64,000 bases of DNA. It comes from QHXW01 sp963847515 (GTDB lineage Bacteria > Acidobacteriota > Terriglobia > Bryobacterales > Bryobacteraceae). Shown here in pieces: positions 27,326 to 37,446 of the stretch. Numbering within the stretch: position 1 is the stretch's first letter; each line of letters begins with the position of its first letter. The stretch spans positions 496,001 to 560,000 of the forward strand of contig CAWKAA010000003.1 in the NCBI GenBank assembly GCA_963847515.1. Reading direction: 5' to 3'. Below the pieces are notes generated by a model. That model was not told the DNA's origin. It was given only the letters and a program-made list of their open reading frames with translations, and ran no database searches. Position numbers and translations under genes: made by a program.

Positions 27326-28218
27326 CGGAGACGATCCTCGTCACGGGCGCGGAGGGCTTCATCGGACGGCACCTAGTGCCGGCGCTTGAAGAGCATGGCC
27401 ATTATGTGGAGCGGCACGCGCACAAGGATGGCGATATCGTGCACGCCGCGTTCTCCTATGGCAATGTCACGCACGTCTTCCACCTTGCGGGAAAAACGTT
27501 TGTGCCCGAGAGCTGGACCAATCCGTTCTCCTTTTATGAAACCAACGTCCTCGGCACCGTTAACGTCCTCGAGTTTTGCCGCCGCCAACAAGCTTCTTTG
27601 ACGCTCGTGAGTTCTTATGTCTACGGCGCCCCCCAACAACTGCCGGTGAGTGAGGAGCACCCGTCGAGAGCATTCAATCCGTATGCTCACTCCAAGATCC
27701 TGGCCGAAGAGGTGGGGCGTTACTATGCAGGACAGTTCGGCATCCAGGTCACGATTGTCCGGCCGTTCAATGTGTACGGACCGGGCCAGGGCGAACGCTT
27801 CCTGATTCCAAGTCTCATTCGACAAGCACTGTCGCCTCACTGCGACACTATCTCGATCCAGGACCCGCGTCCCAAACGCGATTATCTGTACGTGACGGAT
27901 TTCATCGAGCTGTTACTAAAATTGCTGGAACATCGCTCTTCGGATACATACAACGCGGGATCGGGACAGTCCGTTAGCATCCAGGAGCTTGTGGATTTGA
28001 TAAACTCGTTTCTACCACTAAGAAAGTCGATCTCATCCACTGGGGTGGCCAGACAGGAAGAGGTCCTGGACGTGACTGCGGACGCAAGGAAGGCGTGGGC
28101 GCAGTTACACTGGAAGGCGGCGACCTCACTCGAGGCCGGTCTGAGACAGACGATCGACGCCATGGCCGCCGCGCCAGGGGATGGGACGACACGACGGGGC
28201 TTCCCAGCGCTTACGTGA
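27322..28218 (+). CDS. NAD-dependent epimerase/dehydratase (SDR)
   Basis: 298 residues. ILVTGAEGFIGRHLVPALEE binds NAD (about 5-24). Also HVFHLAGKTFVPESW, catalytic YAHSK (about 130-134), RPFNVYGPGQGERFLIPSL and RDYLYVTDF. Resembles GDP-6-deoxy-4-keto sugar reductases and UDP-sugar epimerases; the exact reaction is not decided by sequence. Start ATG 27322 overlaps the previous stop (ATGA). Last gene of the glycan operon. Confidence 0.85.
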   Translation: MTETILVTGAEGFIGRHLVPALEEHGHYVERHAHKDGDIVHAAFSYGNVTHVFHLAGKTFVPESWTNPFSFYETNVLGTVNVLEFCRRQQASLTLVSSYVYGAPQQLPVSEEHPSRAFNPYAHSKILAEEVGRYYAGQFGIQVTIVRPFNVYGPGQGERFLIPSLIRQALSPHCDTISIQDPRPKRDYLYVTDFIELLLKLLEHRSSDTYNAGSGQSVSIQELVDLINSFLPLRKSISSTGVARQEEVLDVTADARKAWAQLHWKAATSLEAGLRQTIDAMAAAPGDGTTRRGFPALT

Positions 28219-28756
28219 TGTCTGTGAGTCGCGAATGCTCGCACGCGATCAGAGTGTGCATTCCTGGTAGGTTTCGGTGGGAACTGTCCAGACTTTGATT
28301 TTCCTTCGATGGAACACTGTCAAAGGATCCTGATGAGCAAAAGAATTGAACGTCCCCCCGATCCCGAAAATCTGGCGCAATCGGTAGGGTTATTTTGACT
28401 GTTGCAATCAAACTAACCTTCCCGTTCTTCCAATAGCGTCATTATCGGTTCTGACTGCTGTGGATCGGACTAGCACGATAATCGATCAATCCGAGCTCAA
28501 TTCCCACCGGAAACACCTTTGGGTGAGATTGACAGCAGGATACTGAGGAACCTACGAGCGTCTAGCCCAGTGCGCGTCCGTGCGGCAATGCCGTGACTGT
28601 TAAACTTGCCCGGCACTATTTGTATACACCCAATTGGGCGTGAATTGACTGATTAGCCCCGTTAATATTGGGCGAATTATCTTCCATTTGCATGCTGATA
28701 TACGTATAATCTCTATCAATCATTCAACGCCGCATCGTACTTGGAAGAAGGCGCAG
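28219..28756. other. Intergenic, 538 bp, with promoter region of kinase
   Basis: Lower GC than its surroundings, without convincing ORFs. It contains the dispersed inverted pair ATTATCG (about 28440) / CGATAAT (about 28477) and a TATAAT at 28705-28710 ahead of the sensor kinase. Confidence 0.5.
28705..28710 (+). promoter_or_regulatory. Putative -10 element for the hybrid kinase gene
   Basis: Perfect TATAAT 46 bp before ATG 28757. The -35 region (around 28682) matches the consensus poorly. No operator is evident. Confidence 0.4.
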
Positions 28757-30649
28757 ATGCACGAATCTGCACAGCAGTTGAAGCTGTACCGTCTGCTAGT
28801 GGAAAACAGTCTGGGCCTGATGTGCATCCACGATCTTGACGGTGTTCTGCTTGTGATTAACCCCGCTGTAGCGCAATCGCTCGGCTATCGCGAGGAGGAT
28901 GGCCTTGGCAGAAATCTTAGAGATTTTCTCTCCCCCTCTGTTCGACCTATGTTCGATGAGTACTTGCAGCGCATCCGGACAAATCCCGTGGACAGTGGTC
29001 TCATGCGTTTGCAGGCCAAAGACGGATCGGATCGCGTGTGGCTCTATCGCAACGTGCGCTATGAGGAGCCTGGATCGCCGGCTCGCGTATTAGGCCACGC
29101 GCTGGACATCACCGACCGGATTCTTGCGGAGAATGCGCTCAGGCAAAGCCAAAACGCCTTGGCAAAGGCTCGGGACGAACTCGTACGGCGCGTGGCCGAG
29201 CGTACGGCCGAACTTCAGCAGGCTAATGAGCGGCTGGAGGCTGAAGTCAATCAGCGCAAGCTGCTGGAGGATGAGCTGATGCGAGCCGACAAGCTAGAAG
29301 CACTGGCGGTGCTGGCCGGCGGGATCGCGCATGATTTTAACAACTTCCTGATGATTGTTCAGGGAAATCTTGAACTAGCGAAGATCCAGACGAAGCCTGG
29401 GGACCCACTACACGAGATCCTTCAGCAAAGCGACACAGCCTGCAAGCGAGCTGTCTCGCTGGCTTCTCAGTTACTCACTTTCGGAAAGGGAGGAGCACCG
29501 ATCGTTCGAACCACTTCGGTCGCACAACTGCTCGCGGCCTCCGTGGACCTCGCGCGAGCGGGATCACAAGTTAGGTTTGACCTCGCAGTCCCCGACGATC
29601 TGTGGCCTGCTGAGATTGATGCCGGACAGATTAGCCAGGTCTTCCACAATCTGCTGCTTAATGCCCGGCAGGCAGTGCCGGAAGGCGGCATAGTTGAAGT
29701 GCGTGCGGAAAACGTGGTCATCAAAGACAGCGTGCTGTCCATCAATTCTGGCAAGTACGTTAGGATCTCGGTTCGAGACTATGGCCACGGGATCCCGGCA
29801 GAAATTCTTCCGCGGATTTTCGATCCGTACTTCAGCACAAAGGAGGCCGGGAGAGGGCTTGGTCTTGCCACTGCTTATTCCATAGTCACCAAACACCAGG
29901 GTCATATTCGTGCCGACTCGACCGTCGGCCGAGGGACCACATTTTACATCCATCTGCCCGCGTCGGAAATGTCTCCGGTGACACAACCGGCAGCTGTGGT
30001 TCGGACGGGCGCAGGCCGCATTCTCGTGATGGATGATGAACAGGCGATCCGCAGGCTTCTGGAGCTGATGATGAGCCAGTTGGGATACGAAGTGGAGTGC
30101 GCCAGCGACGGGGCCGAAGCGGTTGAACTGTTCATGCGGGCTACGGTCTCGGGGCGCGGTTTCGCCGGCGTGCTGCTTGATCTCACGGTTCCTGGCCGCA
30201 TGGGTGGCAAAGACGCCGCCGAACAGCTACGCAAAATCGATCCGTCGGTGAAGTTAATTGTCTCCAGCGGTTATGCAGACGCACCCATCTTGTCCGAATT
30301 TCAGAAATATGGGTTTGAGGACGTGATCCGCAAACCGTACACACTCACCGAGCTGAGCGAAGTGTTAACGCGCGTTATCGGACCGAGGCTGAAAGAGGTC
30401 ATAACAACACCAGGTTCTTCGGAAACGGGAGATGAGCGTTACCGTCTTAAAGCTCCGCTGCCCGCCGTGTGGGACAAGGCTGGAGGTGAGAGGATCTCCG
30501 TAATACTTCCAGCCGGTGCCGTGTTGAAGGGTTCTTCGCAACGCTCCACAACCCTTCTCGGGATGATCGGCGTGTATTGGAAAGGGCGGCACTACTCGGT
30601 GTACCCGAAGGACTTGTTCCGGAAGGCTGAGCGGGTCTCAACGGCCTGA
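28757..30649 (+). CDS. PAS hybrid histidine kinase with receiver domain
   Basis: 630 residues from ATG 28757 (GAAGAAGG upstream). PAS domain at about 10-125 (GVLLVINPAVAQSLGYREED), coiled coil at about 130-180, HisKA-type H-box IAHDFNN with His192, HATPase N/G boxes (NLLLNARQAV, DYGHGIP, GRGLGLATAY) to about 405. Then a receiver (ILVMDDEQAIRR; phospho-acceptor Asp about 475; Lys about 526) and an uncharacterised 80-residue tail. Cytoplasmic, with no transmembrane segment. Layout fits NtrB-like hybrid kinases that sense small molecules or redox. Upstream TTG 28688 is open but lacks a ribosome-binding site. Confidence 0.9.
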   Translation: MHESAQQLKLYRLLVENSLGLMCIHDLDGVLLVINPAVAQSLGYREEDGLGRNLRDFLSPSVRPMFDEYLQRIRTNPVDSGLMRLQAKDGSDRVWLYRNVRYEEPGSPARVLGHALDITDRILAENALRQSQNALAKARDELVRRVAERTAELQQANERLEAEVNQRKLLEDELMRADKLEALAVLAGGIAHDFNNFLMIVQGNLELAKIQTKPGDPLHEILQQSDTACKRAVSLASQLLTFGKGGAPIVRTTSVAQLLAASVDLARAGSQVRFDLAVPDDLWPAEIDAGQISQVFHNLLLNARQAVPEGGIVEVRAENVVIKDSVLSINSGKYVRISVRDYGHGIPAEILPRIFDPYFSTKEAGRGLGLATAYSIVTKHQGHIRADSTVGRGTTFYIHLPASEMSPVTQPAAVVRTGAGRILVMDDEQAIRRLLELMMSQLGYEVECASDGAEAVELFMRATVSGRGFAGVLLDLTVPGRMGGKDAAEQLRKIDPSVKLIVSSGYADAPILSEFQKYGFEDVIRKPYTLTELSEVLTRVIGPRLKEVITTPGSSETGDERYRLKAPLPAVWDKAGGERISVILPAGAVLKGSSQRSTTLLGMIGVYWKGRHYSVYPKDLFRKAERVSTA

Positions 30650-30877
30650 CCGGGAGTATGGCTCGGCAGGGACTAGAGATCCTAGCGGTCTCCCTCAACG
30701 ATTTATGTTGAATAGAAACTTTGCCGTCCCACGCACCCGGGAGCACCTTGAACGGGTCGTCTCGCTCGCGGAGAAGGGAATTGTGGCGGGGGTCTGAATT
30801 CAAGAGGAACCCAACCCGACTTGGCGATAGCGCCCGGACGGCGCGGGGTATACTGAACCATGCTGAGGAGTCCAAAA

Positions 30878-33179
30878 ATGGAAATCTCAGCTCACGCACA
30901 ATGCTGTCGAGGCCGTTTCCGCGCGAGCCCCGTTACCAGACAAGAAATGCAGGAAACCGCCTCACTCCGCAGCGTACGGCTAGCAAGAATCCTGGCCGCG
31001 GCCGCGCTCTTTACCAGTGGCCTTCTGGAGGCTGACGAGCACGTTCTGGACCGGGCGGAGCAGGTCCGGAATCTGTCGGCTGCCGACGCCGCCCAGAGTC
31101 ATCATGTGCGGCTGCGAGGGATTGTTACCTATTACGATCCCGACGCTCCCGATCTTTTCATACAGGATGACCGCCGGCATCTACGTCTTTTGCGAAGGAC
31201 GCTTGCCTATCGAGCGCGGGCAGCAGATCGAGCTGAGCGGCATCACTGACGCAGGCGACTTTGCGCCCGTGGTGGTTCATCCGAAGACTCGCATGCTCGG
31301 TCTCGGAAAACTTCCCAACGCGCCCAGGGTCTCGTTTGACCAGCTTCTCACCGGCCGGCTGGACGCGCAATGGATTGAAAGCGAGGGTATTGTCCAGTCC
31401 GTGGTGTTCCTGGAAAAGGGCCTAAACCTATACGTATCCAACGGCGGCGATCGCATCCGGCTGGTCGTCCCCGGACTCAAGCAAGGTGATTTGCAGCATC
31501 TCGTCGAAGCGCGGGTTCGCTTTCGCGGAGTGGCCGGAGCAACCTACAACGGCAGGCGCCAGTTGACCGGGATTCTGGTATTCGTTCAGAACTTTGCCGA
31601 CCTGACGTTCGAGGAGTCACCGCGCAACAACGCTTCACAATATCCTATTCGGCGGCCCGCAGAATTGTTGCGGTTTTCCACCACGGGAGAATACGGGCGA
31701 CGTGTGAGAGTTCGTGGCGTGGTGGCTCTGCAGCAGCCTGGGCACGCTCTGTTTCTTCGCGACGGGGATCAAGGTCTGATGGTTTTGACACGCCAAGCCG
31801 AACCCCTTCAGGTTGGCGAGCAAGTGGAAGCGCTGGGCTTTCCGGCGCTGGGAAACTTCTCACCGGTGTTGCAGGATGCCGTTTTCCGTCGTATCGGCCT
31901 CGGCGCACCAGCGGCCCCGCTTCGCGTGACTGTGGCTGACGTGCTCCGGGAAGGAGATTATGACACCAACCTGATCGAAATTGATGGCAATCTCTTGAGC
32001 CGGACATGGGATGAGCTGGGTGAGTGGCTGGCTGTCAGATCCGGAAACAGGGTGATCAATGCGCGGCTCGATCGGCCAGATGCCTCGTCGTTCGCGACGC
32101 TGCGCGAGGGCAGCATCCTGCGGCTGACGGGCATCTGTCTGGTGGAAGCGGGCGGGCAGGGCTATCAAGCCCAATCCTTCCGTCTGCTTCTGCGGTCCCC
32201 AGCCGACGTAGTCGTACTTCAGCGGCCCGGTTGGTGGACTTTGTCGCGCGCGTTGTGGCTTATTGGTTTGCTCGCCATCGTCGTTTTCGTCGCGTCCGGA
32301 TGGGTGACGATGCTGCGCCGTCGCGTGCAAGCGCAAACCTCGAAACTAAGCGCACGCAATCTCGAACTTCGTGAGGCGCTAGAGATAGCCGAGCGCGCCA
32401 CAAAACAAGCGCAGGAAGCCGACAAATTAAAGAGTGAGTTCCTCGCGAACATGAGCCATGAAATCCGTACGCCCATGAACGCCATCATCGGCATGACGGC
32501 CTTGGCTGAGGACACCACGTCCCGTGAGGAGCTGCACGAGTATCTCGGAGATGTGATGAACGCTGCTAAGTCGCTGCTAGCACTGCTGAACGACATCCTG
32601 GACTTCTCCAAGATCGAAGGGGGGCGAATTGACCTTGACGTTCATCCGTTCTCACTGCGGAAGTGCCTGGCACATGCGGTCAGAGTGTTTGCGGTTAGCG
32701 CCGAAGAAAAGGGCCTGCAACTTACCACGGAGGTTGCCGACCAGGTGCCCGACCTGGTGATCGGCGATCCAGTGCGACTTCGACAAGTATTGCTCAATCT
32801 GCTCAATAACGCGGTCAAGTTTACTGCCGCTGGCTCAATCGAGCTGCTTGCGGTCCAAGACGTTGGCCCTGAGGGAGCTGTGACGATTCATTTTTCCGTG
32901 CGTGATACCGGCCCCGGAATTCCGCGCGACAAATTCGACACCATTTTTGAAGCCTTCAGGCAGGCTGATGGGTCGGTCGCCCGCAGATACGGTGGCACGG
33001 GCCTGGGGCTGGCCATCTGCTCACGCCTGGTTCGCCTCATGGGAGGACGCATATGGCTGGAAAGCGAGCTCGGCGCTGGCAGCACGTTCCATTTCACAAT
33101 AATGGTTCGGGCAGCCGCTCAAGGATTCGACAGCTTCGAAGCGCCTTCCGATTTCGGACCATTCCCGGCGGAAGCCTAA
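30878..33179 (+). CDS. Membrane histidine kinase with periplasmic OB-like sensor (one frameshift)
   Basis: ATG 30878 follows GAGGAG by 8 nt. The frame breaks near 31170 (LFIQDD / TAGIYVFCEG) and is then open to 33179, giving about 767 residues. An N-terminal hydrophobic export segment (LARILAAAALFTSGLL) leads to a periplasmic sensor of repeated OB-like units: VRLRGIVTYYDPDAPDLFIQ, VRVRGVVALQQPGHALFLRD and matching IELSGITDAG/VEALGFPALG strands. A membrane span (ALWLIGLLAIVVFVASGWV), coiled coil, HisKA (FLANMSHEIRTPMNAIIGM) and HATPase (TGPGIP, GGTGLGLAI) follow. No receiver is attached. The extended -10 GTATACT lies at about 30848. Confidence 0.82.
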
Positions 33180-33337
33180 ATTTCGCTGTCTCATCACTGT
33201 CTGCTACCGAAGTGTTATTCATTCGTGGCGCAATACCACAGTCGGGCTGACGCGACTTTCAGTGCCGAAGTCGAAGTGAATGTAGAAAAGTTGGACCCGG
33301 CCAACATGTCGTTCAGTTTAGTTGGCGTTTCTGTGAG

Positions 33338-33739
33338 CTAGCCGTTTTCGACGCGCGCCTTTATATCCGAGTACGCCGCGTCGATCAGCCTGCTTAGCGC
33401 TGCGGCGTTTGTGGCCGTTCCCGGTCTCAGCTTCACATGGCGCATGAACTTGCCGGTGCCCTGCAACAAGTGGGCCGGATCCGGCAGCGCTACGCCGTGA
33501 AAGAACCCCACGTTTACGTGCGAATTGAATACATTGACGTAGCCGAAGGGCGCATCTCCCAAACATGCAACCGGGCAGCCGTCATGCAAAAGCTCCCGGA
33601 CTTCGTCCCCGCATTTTCGCATCACCTCAAACCACTCAAGCGCGATGGCTCCCAATTCACCGGCGTGTTCTTTCATCCAGGCATCGATGGCAGGATCCCG
33701 CTCGACCGCGCCATTGAATCGCAGCAATTCCGTTCTCAT
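33338..33739 (-). CDS. DUF1801-family protein
   Basis: 133 residues from ATG 33739, with GGAG 5 nt upstream. The DUF1801 fold signature appears as AGELGAIALEWFEVMRKCG, CLGDAPFGYVNVFNSHVNVG and the closing LQGTGKFMRHVKLRPG. Members are small cytoplasmic proteins of unknown function, often in stress or metabolism regions. Monocistronic; the ORF extends upstream to 33877 without a ribosome-binding site. Confidence 0.75.
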   Translation of the reverse strand: MRTELLRFNGAVERDPAIDAWMKEHAGELGAIALEWFEVMRKCGDEVRELLHDGCPVACLGDAPFGYVNVFNSHVNVGFFHGVALPDPAHLLQGTGKFMRHVKLRPGTATNAAALSRLIDAAYSDIKARVENG

Positions 33740-34193
33740 CGTCGCTCCACTTTTTTCGAGATCTATGGTTACGTAACACCTTACACGAGAAGACCACTGG
33801 CTTGTCGTGCCCGGAGGAACGATAAAGGATATTTCCTCAGTAACGCTAGATCTTATCGGAAGTGCGCCGACGAGCACAGCTGAGGCGCAACCGAACGTTC
33901 AGGCCGGCGCACTTTCGATAAGACCGTTTCAAGTAAGCCGCTGGCGTTTGCAGCGGGCGCGGCAGCTATGGGTATTTAATGCCGTTCTGGTACTCAGGTA
34001 CGGGTTGGAGGGTGCCTTTCTGGAGATTCGAATCGACCTGCACGGGGCCGATGGCTGGTCCGCAGACCGATGATGGCCGGGCTCAAGGGACGAGTGGTGC
34101 GTGATTCAGCCGGAAGCGTGTCGCAAGTTCCTGGAACGCGCTTTTGGCCTGCTCCCTCAGAGTCGGAACTCGAACGCCATGATCGTTTCCGGT
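33740..34193. other. Intergenic, 454 bp
   Basis: No domain-bearing ORF and no clear promoter or terminator. Short overlapping frames only. Confidence 0.5.
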
Positions 34194-35777
34194 TCAAAGG
34201 GATTGTGCTTTTCGTGCGCGCCCGGCACGCGCCAGGAAGTCCGCCATGTTCGTGTCGTTGGCAGCGTGGCGCGCCCACCCCTCCGCGGTCGCGTTCCAGC
34301 GATAATCGTGAATCGTCATATCGATGCCGCGGTCAATGAGAAACTGCGCTGCTTCGTAGTTCGCGTGGACGGCGCACTCATGCAAGATGCTTGCCGGCTC
34401 GTGCGTGCTCCAGTCCGTATTGATGTTGGCTCCGTGCTGCAGCAGAAAATCCGCAATCTCAAACTGGCGATTCATGCACGCCCATGCCAACGCGACGTCC
34501 AGGACGTGCTGTGCGTTCGGGGGCATCCAATGAAGATTCCGGAGCCAGGAAGGATGGTTGGTCGGGTGATGCTGACTGAGGCTCCCCAGCCTCGGACGGC
34601 CCGCCTCATCAAACCAACGCCTGACTCGCGCGACGTCCCCTACGCCGGCCGCGTGAGGGAGATCGTCGGGCAGCGGCCAAATCTGAGTCAATAGAGGGAT
34701 GAGATGCGCGTTCCCATACTCCAGCGCGAATTCCAGCGCGGACGAAGGTGGGCGCTTGACCCTTAGCGCGGGACTGAGCTCTATCAGTCGAGCGATGAAA
34801 GGTCCCCGATCCTTGTACGCCGCATTCTCAATTAACCCCACCTGAAGCTCGACATTGGATTCGCCGAGCAGATCGGGTTCCCGCTGTAGCCACCGGTTGA
34901 ACTCTTCTAGGTCATTTCCCTGCATCGCCGCTTGCAGTTCGTTCATAACGACCGTCCGCCAGGGGCTTCCGTAGACTGGATGTTCGGCCAAGTAGTCGAT
35001 GAACCCGCTTCGTCCACGCCATTTCTCCACTCGCTCGCCGAGAGCGGGGTCGAGCTCGACGCAACGGTTGAGAAGGAGAGCGGCGACCGCCTTATGCTGA
35101 AAACCGCAGGCACAAAGGAATGCGTGCGTGACGGTGGCGACATCGCCACCGGGGCGTGTTGACTCAAGACAACCCCGTACGCTGTCGATGTCACCCAGCG
35201 CCGCGAGAACATCCAGCGTGCGCGGCAGAACACCCTTGCGCAAAAGAAGCTGCAACACTCCCTTGGCGCGGGCGCTAATTGCGCGTTCCCATATCGCCGG
35301 CCCTACTGTAGAAGCCGCATCCAGGAGAAACTCGGCGCAGTCGATGCGCGTGAACATCTTTTCCCGGTAAGGATCGCCGCTGTCACCAAACGAGCCGGTG
35401 GCAAACCCAAGTAATGATTCTCCCGAATCGTCGCGCCACGATAGGAGCGCAGGATACTCCTGGACGAGTTGCCTTAATCGTTCGACCTTGTTGTCATGGA
35501 TGGCGCGCTCCGCCTCCGCGGCGGCCCACTCCAAGCCCTTGCCTTCCAGGCGGAGGACTGCGGCGCGAAGATCCTGCCAGCCGGCGAAACCGTATTCTCG
35601 GGCGAGCACCAACTGCGCGTCGCGTAACGATAGAGGAAGGGCCGGAGCCGGCAATTGCGCATGCACACGGGCGAGTGCATCCGCGTCGGCGTCGGCGAAC
35701 TGGCGCGCCAGTCTCTTTGCTTGCTTCCGGATGGATTCAAAAGACGAGTGAAGGGGTAAGAACTCCGACGGGGTCAC
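34194..35777 (-). CDS. Ankyrin-repeat protein
   Basis: About 527 residues from GTG 35777, which follows a strong AAAGGAGGT. The ATG at 35792 lies upstream of that site and is less likely. A helical N-terminus (SIRKQAKRLARQFADADADA) with FAGWQDLRAAV is followed by ankyrin-type repeats: ESLLGFAT, CAEFLLDAAST, VLAALGDIDSVRGCL, ALAWACMNRQFEIADFLLQHGANINTD, and ILHECAVHANYEAAQFLIDRGIDMTIHD. No signal peptide, so probably a cytoplasmic protein-binding scaffold; partner unknown. It stands alone. Confidence 0.85.
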   Translation of the reverse strand: MTPSEFLPLHSSFESIRKQAKRLARQFADADADALARVHAQLPAPALPLSLRDAQLVLAREYGFAGWQDLRAAVLRLEGKGLEWAAAEAERAIHDNKVERLRQLVQEYPALLSWRDDSGESLLGFATGSFGDSGDPYREKMFTRIDCAEFLLDAASTVGPAIWERAISARAKGVLQLLLRKGVLPRTLDVLAALGDIDSVRGCLESTRPGGDVATVTHAFLCACGFQHKAVAALLLNRCVELDPALGERVEKWRGRSGFIDYLAEHPVYGSPWRTVVMNELQAAMQGNDLEEFNRWLQREPDLLGESNVELQVGLIENAAYKDRGPFIARLIELSPALRVKRPPSSALEFALEYGNAHLIPLLTQIWPLPDDLPHAAGVGDVARVRRWFDEAGRPRLGSLSQHHPTNHPSWLRNLHWMPPNAQHVLDVALAWACMNRQFEIADFLLQHGANINTDWSTHEPASILHECAVHANYEAAQFLIDRGIDMTIHDYRWNATAEGWARHAANDTNMADFLARAGRARKAQSL

Positions 35778-36196
35778 AAGACCTCCTTTCATATTTGCCG
35801 GTGTCCCGCTGATACCAGGCTGAAAGAAGGTAACGGACGCCTCAAAACGAAAACAGGTGGGATGCTTCCCTTGCCGCGGGTAGGAGACGCCCTGTTAGCG
35901 CACTGCCTCAACTGTATCCGGTCTCCGTCGAGATTGTCAATTTCGTTCCTAGTTGAGCCACGAGCCGGGTTCCGGGAAGTTATGGGCAACTCCGGACAGA
36001 TGGGCGATCTGGAATCCATCTACTTTGATGTAGTGGAAGTGGCTCGATCGCGTTTTGTTCGGCATCGCAGCTGCCATGGGCGTTTTCCCGCAATGATCCC
36101 ATCGGGCCGGTGAGCGGGGTTGAGGTTCTATCAAACTACATTCGACGGCGATGCCTACTTCAGGCCAGAATGGTCTTTTCGCGTGAGGCCGGATCA
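35778..36196. other. Intergenic, 419 bp (divergent)
   Basis: Between the ankyrin gene (minus) and the exonuclease gene (plus). No recognisable gene; promoters for both presumably lie here, but no clear motif was found. Confidence 0.5.
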
Positions 36197-36970
36197 TTGA
36201 AGATCGCTAGTTTTAACATCAACAACATCAACAAGCGTCTGCATAATCTTACGGCGTGGCTTGCAAGGGCGCAGCCCGACGTCGTTTGCCTCCAGGAGAT
36301 CAAGGTAGAGCAGCCAGCATTTCCGGCAAGTGCCCTGCGTGACCTCGGCTATCGTGGAGTCTGGCTAGGCGAACGTTCCTGGAACGGCGTAGCGATCCTG
36401 GCGCGGGAGTGCGATCCGGTGCTGACGCGATCCAGCTTGCCTGGGAATCCTAAGGATCGCCAGGCACGCTATATCGAGGCGGCGGTAAATGGTGTGCTGA
36501 TCACTTCCATCTACCTGCCGAACGGAAATCCTCAACCCGGTCCGAAGTTCGATTACAAATTGGCCTGGTTCGAACGTTTAATCGAGCACGGCGCGGAACT
36601 CATGAAGGCTGGCGTGCCTGTCGTCTTGGCCGGCGATTACAACGTCGTACCCACTGTGCAGGACATCTATCCAACGAGATCGCTCGATAACAACGCATTG
36701 ATTCAATCTCAGAGTCGACAATCCTATGCTCGGCTGCTAGCTCAAGGCTGGACGGACGCTCTGCGAAAACTGCAACCGGAGGGGCCGCTCTGGACGTTCT
36801 GGGATTACGAGCGTAACCGGTGGCCTTTAGACAAGGGGATGCGGCTCGATCATTTCCTTCTCTCTCCAACAGCGTGCGATCGACTCGTGCACGGGGGTGT
36901 AGACCGATGGGTTCGCGGTGAGGAAAACGCCAGCGACCACGCTCCCGCTTGGATAGTGCTCGATGGTTGA
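36197..36970 (+). CDS. xthA: Exodeoxyribonuclease III
   Basis: 258 residues if started at TTG 36197, 8 nt after GAGG, giving the family-typical opening (M)KIASFNINNINKRL. An in-frame ATG lies at 36170. Catalytic motifs are KIASFNINN (Asn), CLQEIKVE (Glu), YLPNGN with the Tyr, AGDYNVVP (Asp/Asn pair), LDHFLLSP (Asp) and ASDHAPAW (catalytic His). The enzyme is an apurinic/apyrimidinic endonuclease and 3'-5' exonuclease in base-excision repair. Length agrees with ExoIII. Confidence 0.9.
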   Translation: MKIASFNINNINKRLHNLTAWLARAQPDVVCLQEIKVEQPAFPASALRDLGYRGVWLGERSWNGVAILARECDPVLTRSSLPGNPKDRQARYIEAAVNGVLITSIYLPNGNPQPGPKFDYKLAWFERLIEHGAELMKAGVPVVLAGDYNVVPTVQDIYPTRSLDNNALIQSQSRQSYARLLAQGWTDALRKLQPEGPLWTFWDYERNRWPLDKGMRLDHFLLSPTACDRLVHGGVDRWVRGEENASDHAPAWIVLDG

Positions 36971-37446
36971 CTGCAGTGCGATGTTGGACTCGACTCCGTG
37001 AGAAAATTGGCACTTCCTCAACAGGCTGGAGTCAGCCGGGTGAAGGCACTCATTTTTTAGCGGTTGCAGTTCCTTCTAGGCAATCCCTTCGCCGCGGCAG
37101 CCGCGCGTTGTGGTCTTCCTCGGTCCTAAGCTGCGATGTGATCCTTATGTGCTGCCAAACGGGGAGTTGCGTGTACATGTCAGGAACAGGCGTTGTACGT
37201 CTGCATGGATCACCTCCGCATGGCCCGTCATTGAGACCTACGCGTTGCGGCAGAGTCTGCTGATCGAACGCTGATCGAACAAGGATTTAGTCCGGAGGAA
37301 GCGATCCAGCGTGTCAGTCGCGCCCGCCGCGCCGTCACTCCTGAAACGGCAGAGCAACGCGCGTGGATCGATTCCTTTGCTGCTACCCTACGCCAGAGCC
37401 ATTAATGCCTGGCGCCTTCCCCATCCGCAAATGTTAAAATAAACCT
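36971..37446. other. Intergenic, 476 bp, with gene remnant
   Basis: Contains the phosphatase-like remnant at 37171-37405 and no other recognisable gene. Confidence 0.5.
37171..37405 (+). pseudogene. Remnant of a dual-specificity phosphatase-like gene
   Basis: The reading SLLIEQGFSPEEAIQRVSRA…PETAEQRAWIDSFAATL (stop TAA 37403-37405) resembles the C-terminal helices of dual-specificity/tyrosine phosphatases. An 11 bp tandem duplication (TGATCGAAC at 37261-37269 and 37272-37280) puts it out of frame with YALRQ upstream; removing one copy restores the frame. The expected HCxxGxxR loop upstream is not recognisable. A weak call. Confidence 0.35.

Noticed and set aside
33437..33883. 148-codon plus-strand ORF opposite the DUF1801 gene
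   Set aside because: Antisense shadow. The minus-strand frame has a recognisable domain and Shine-Dalgarno.
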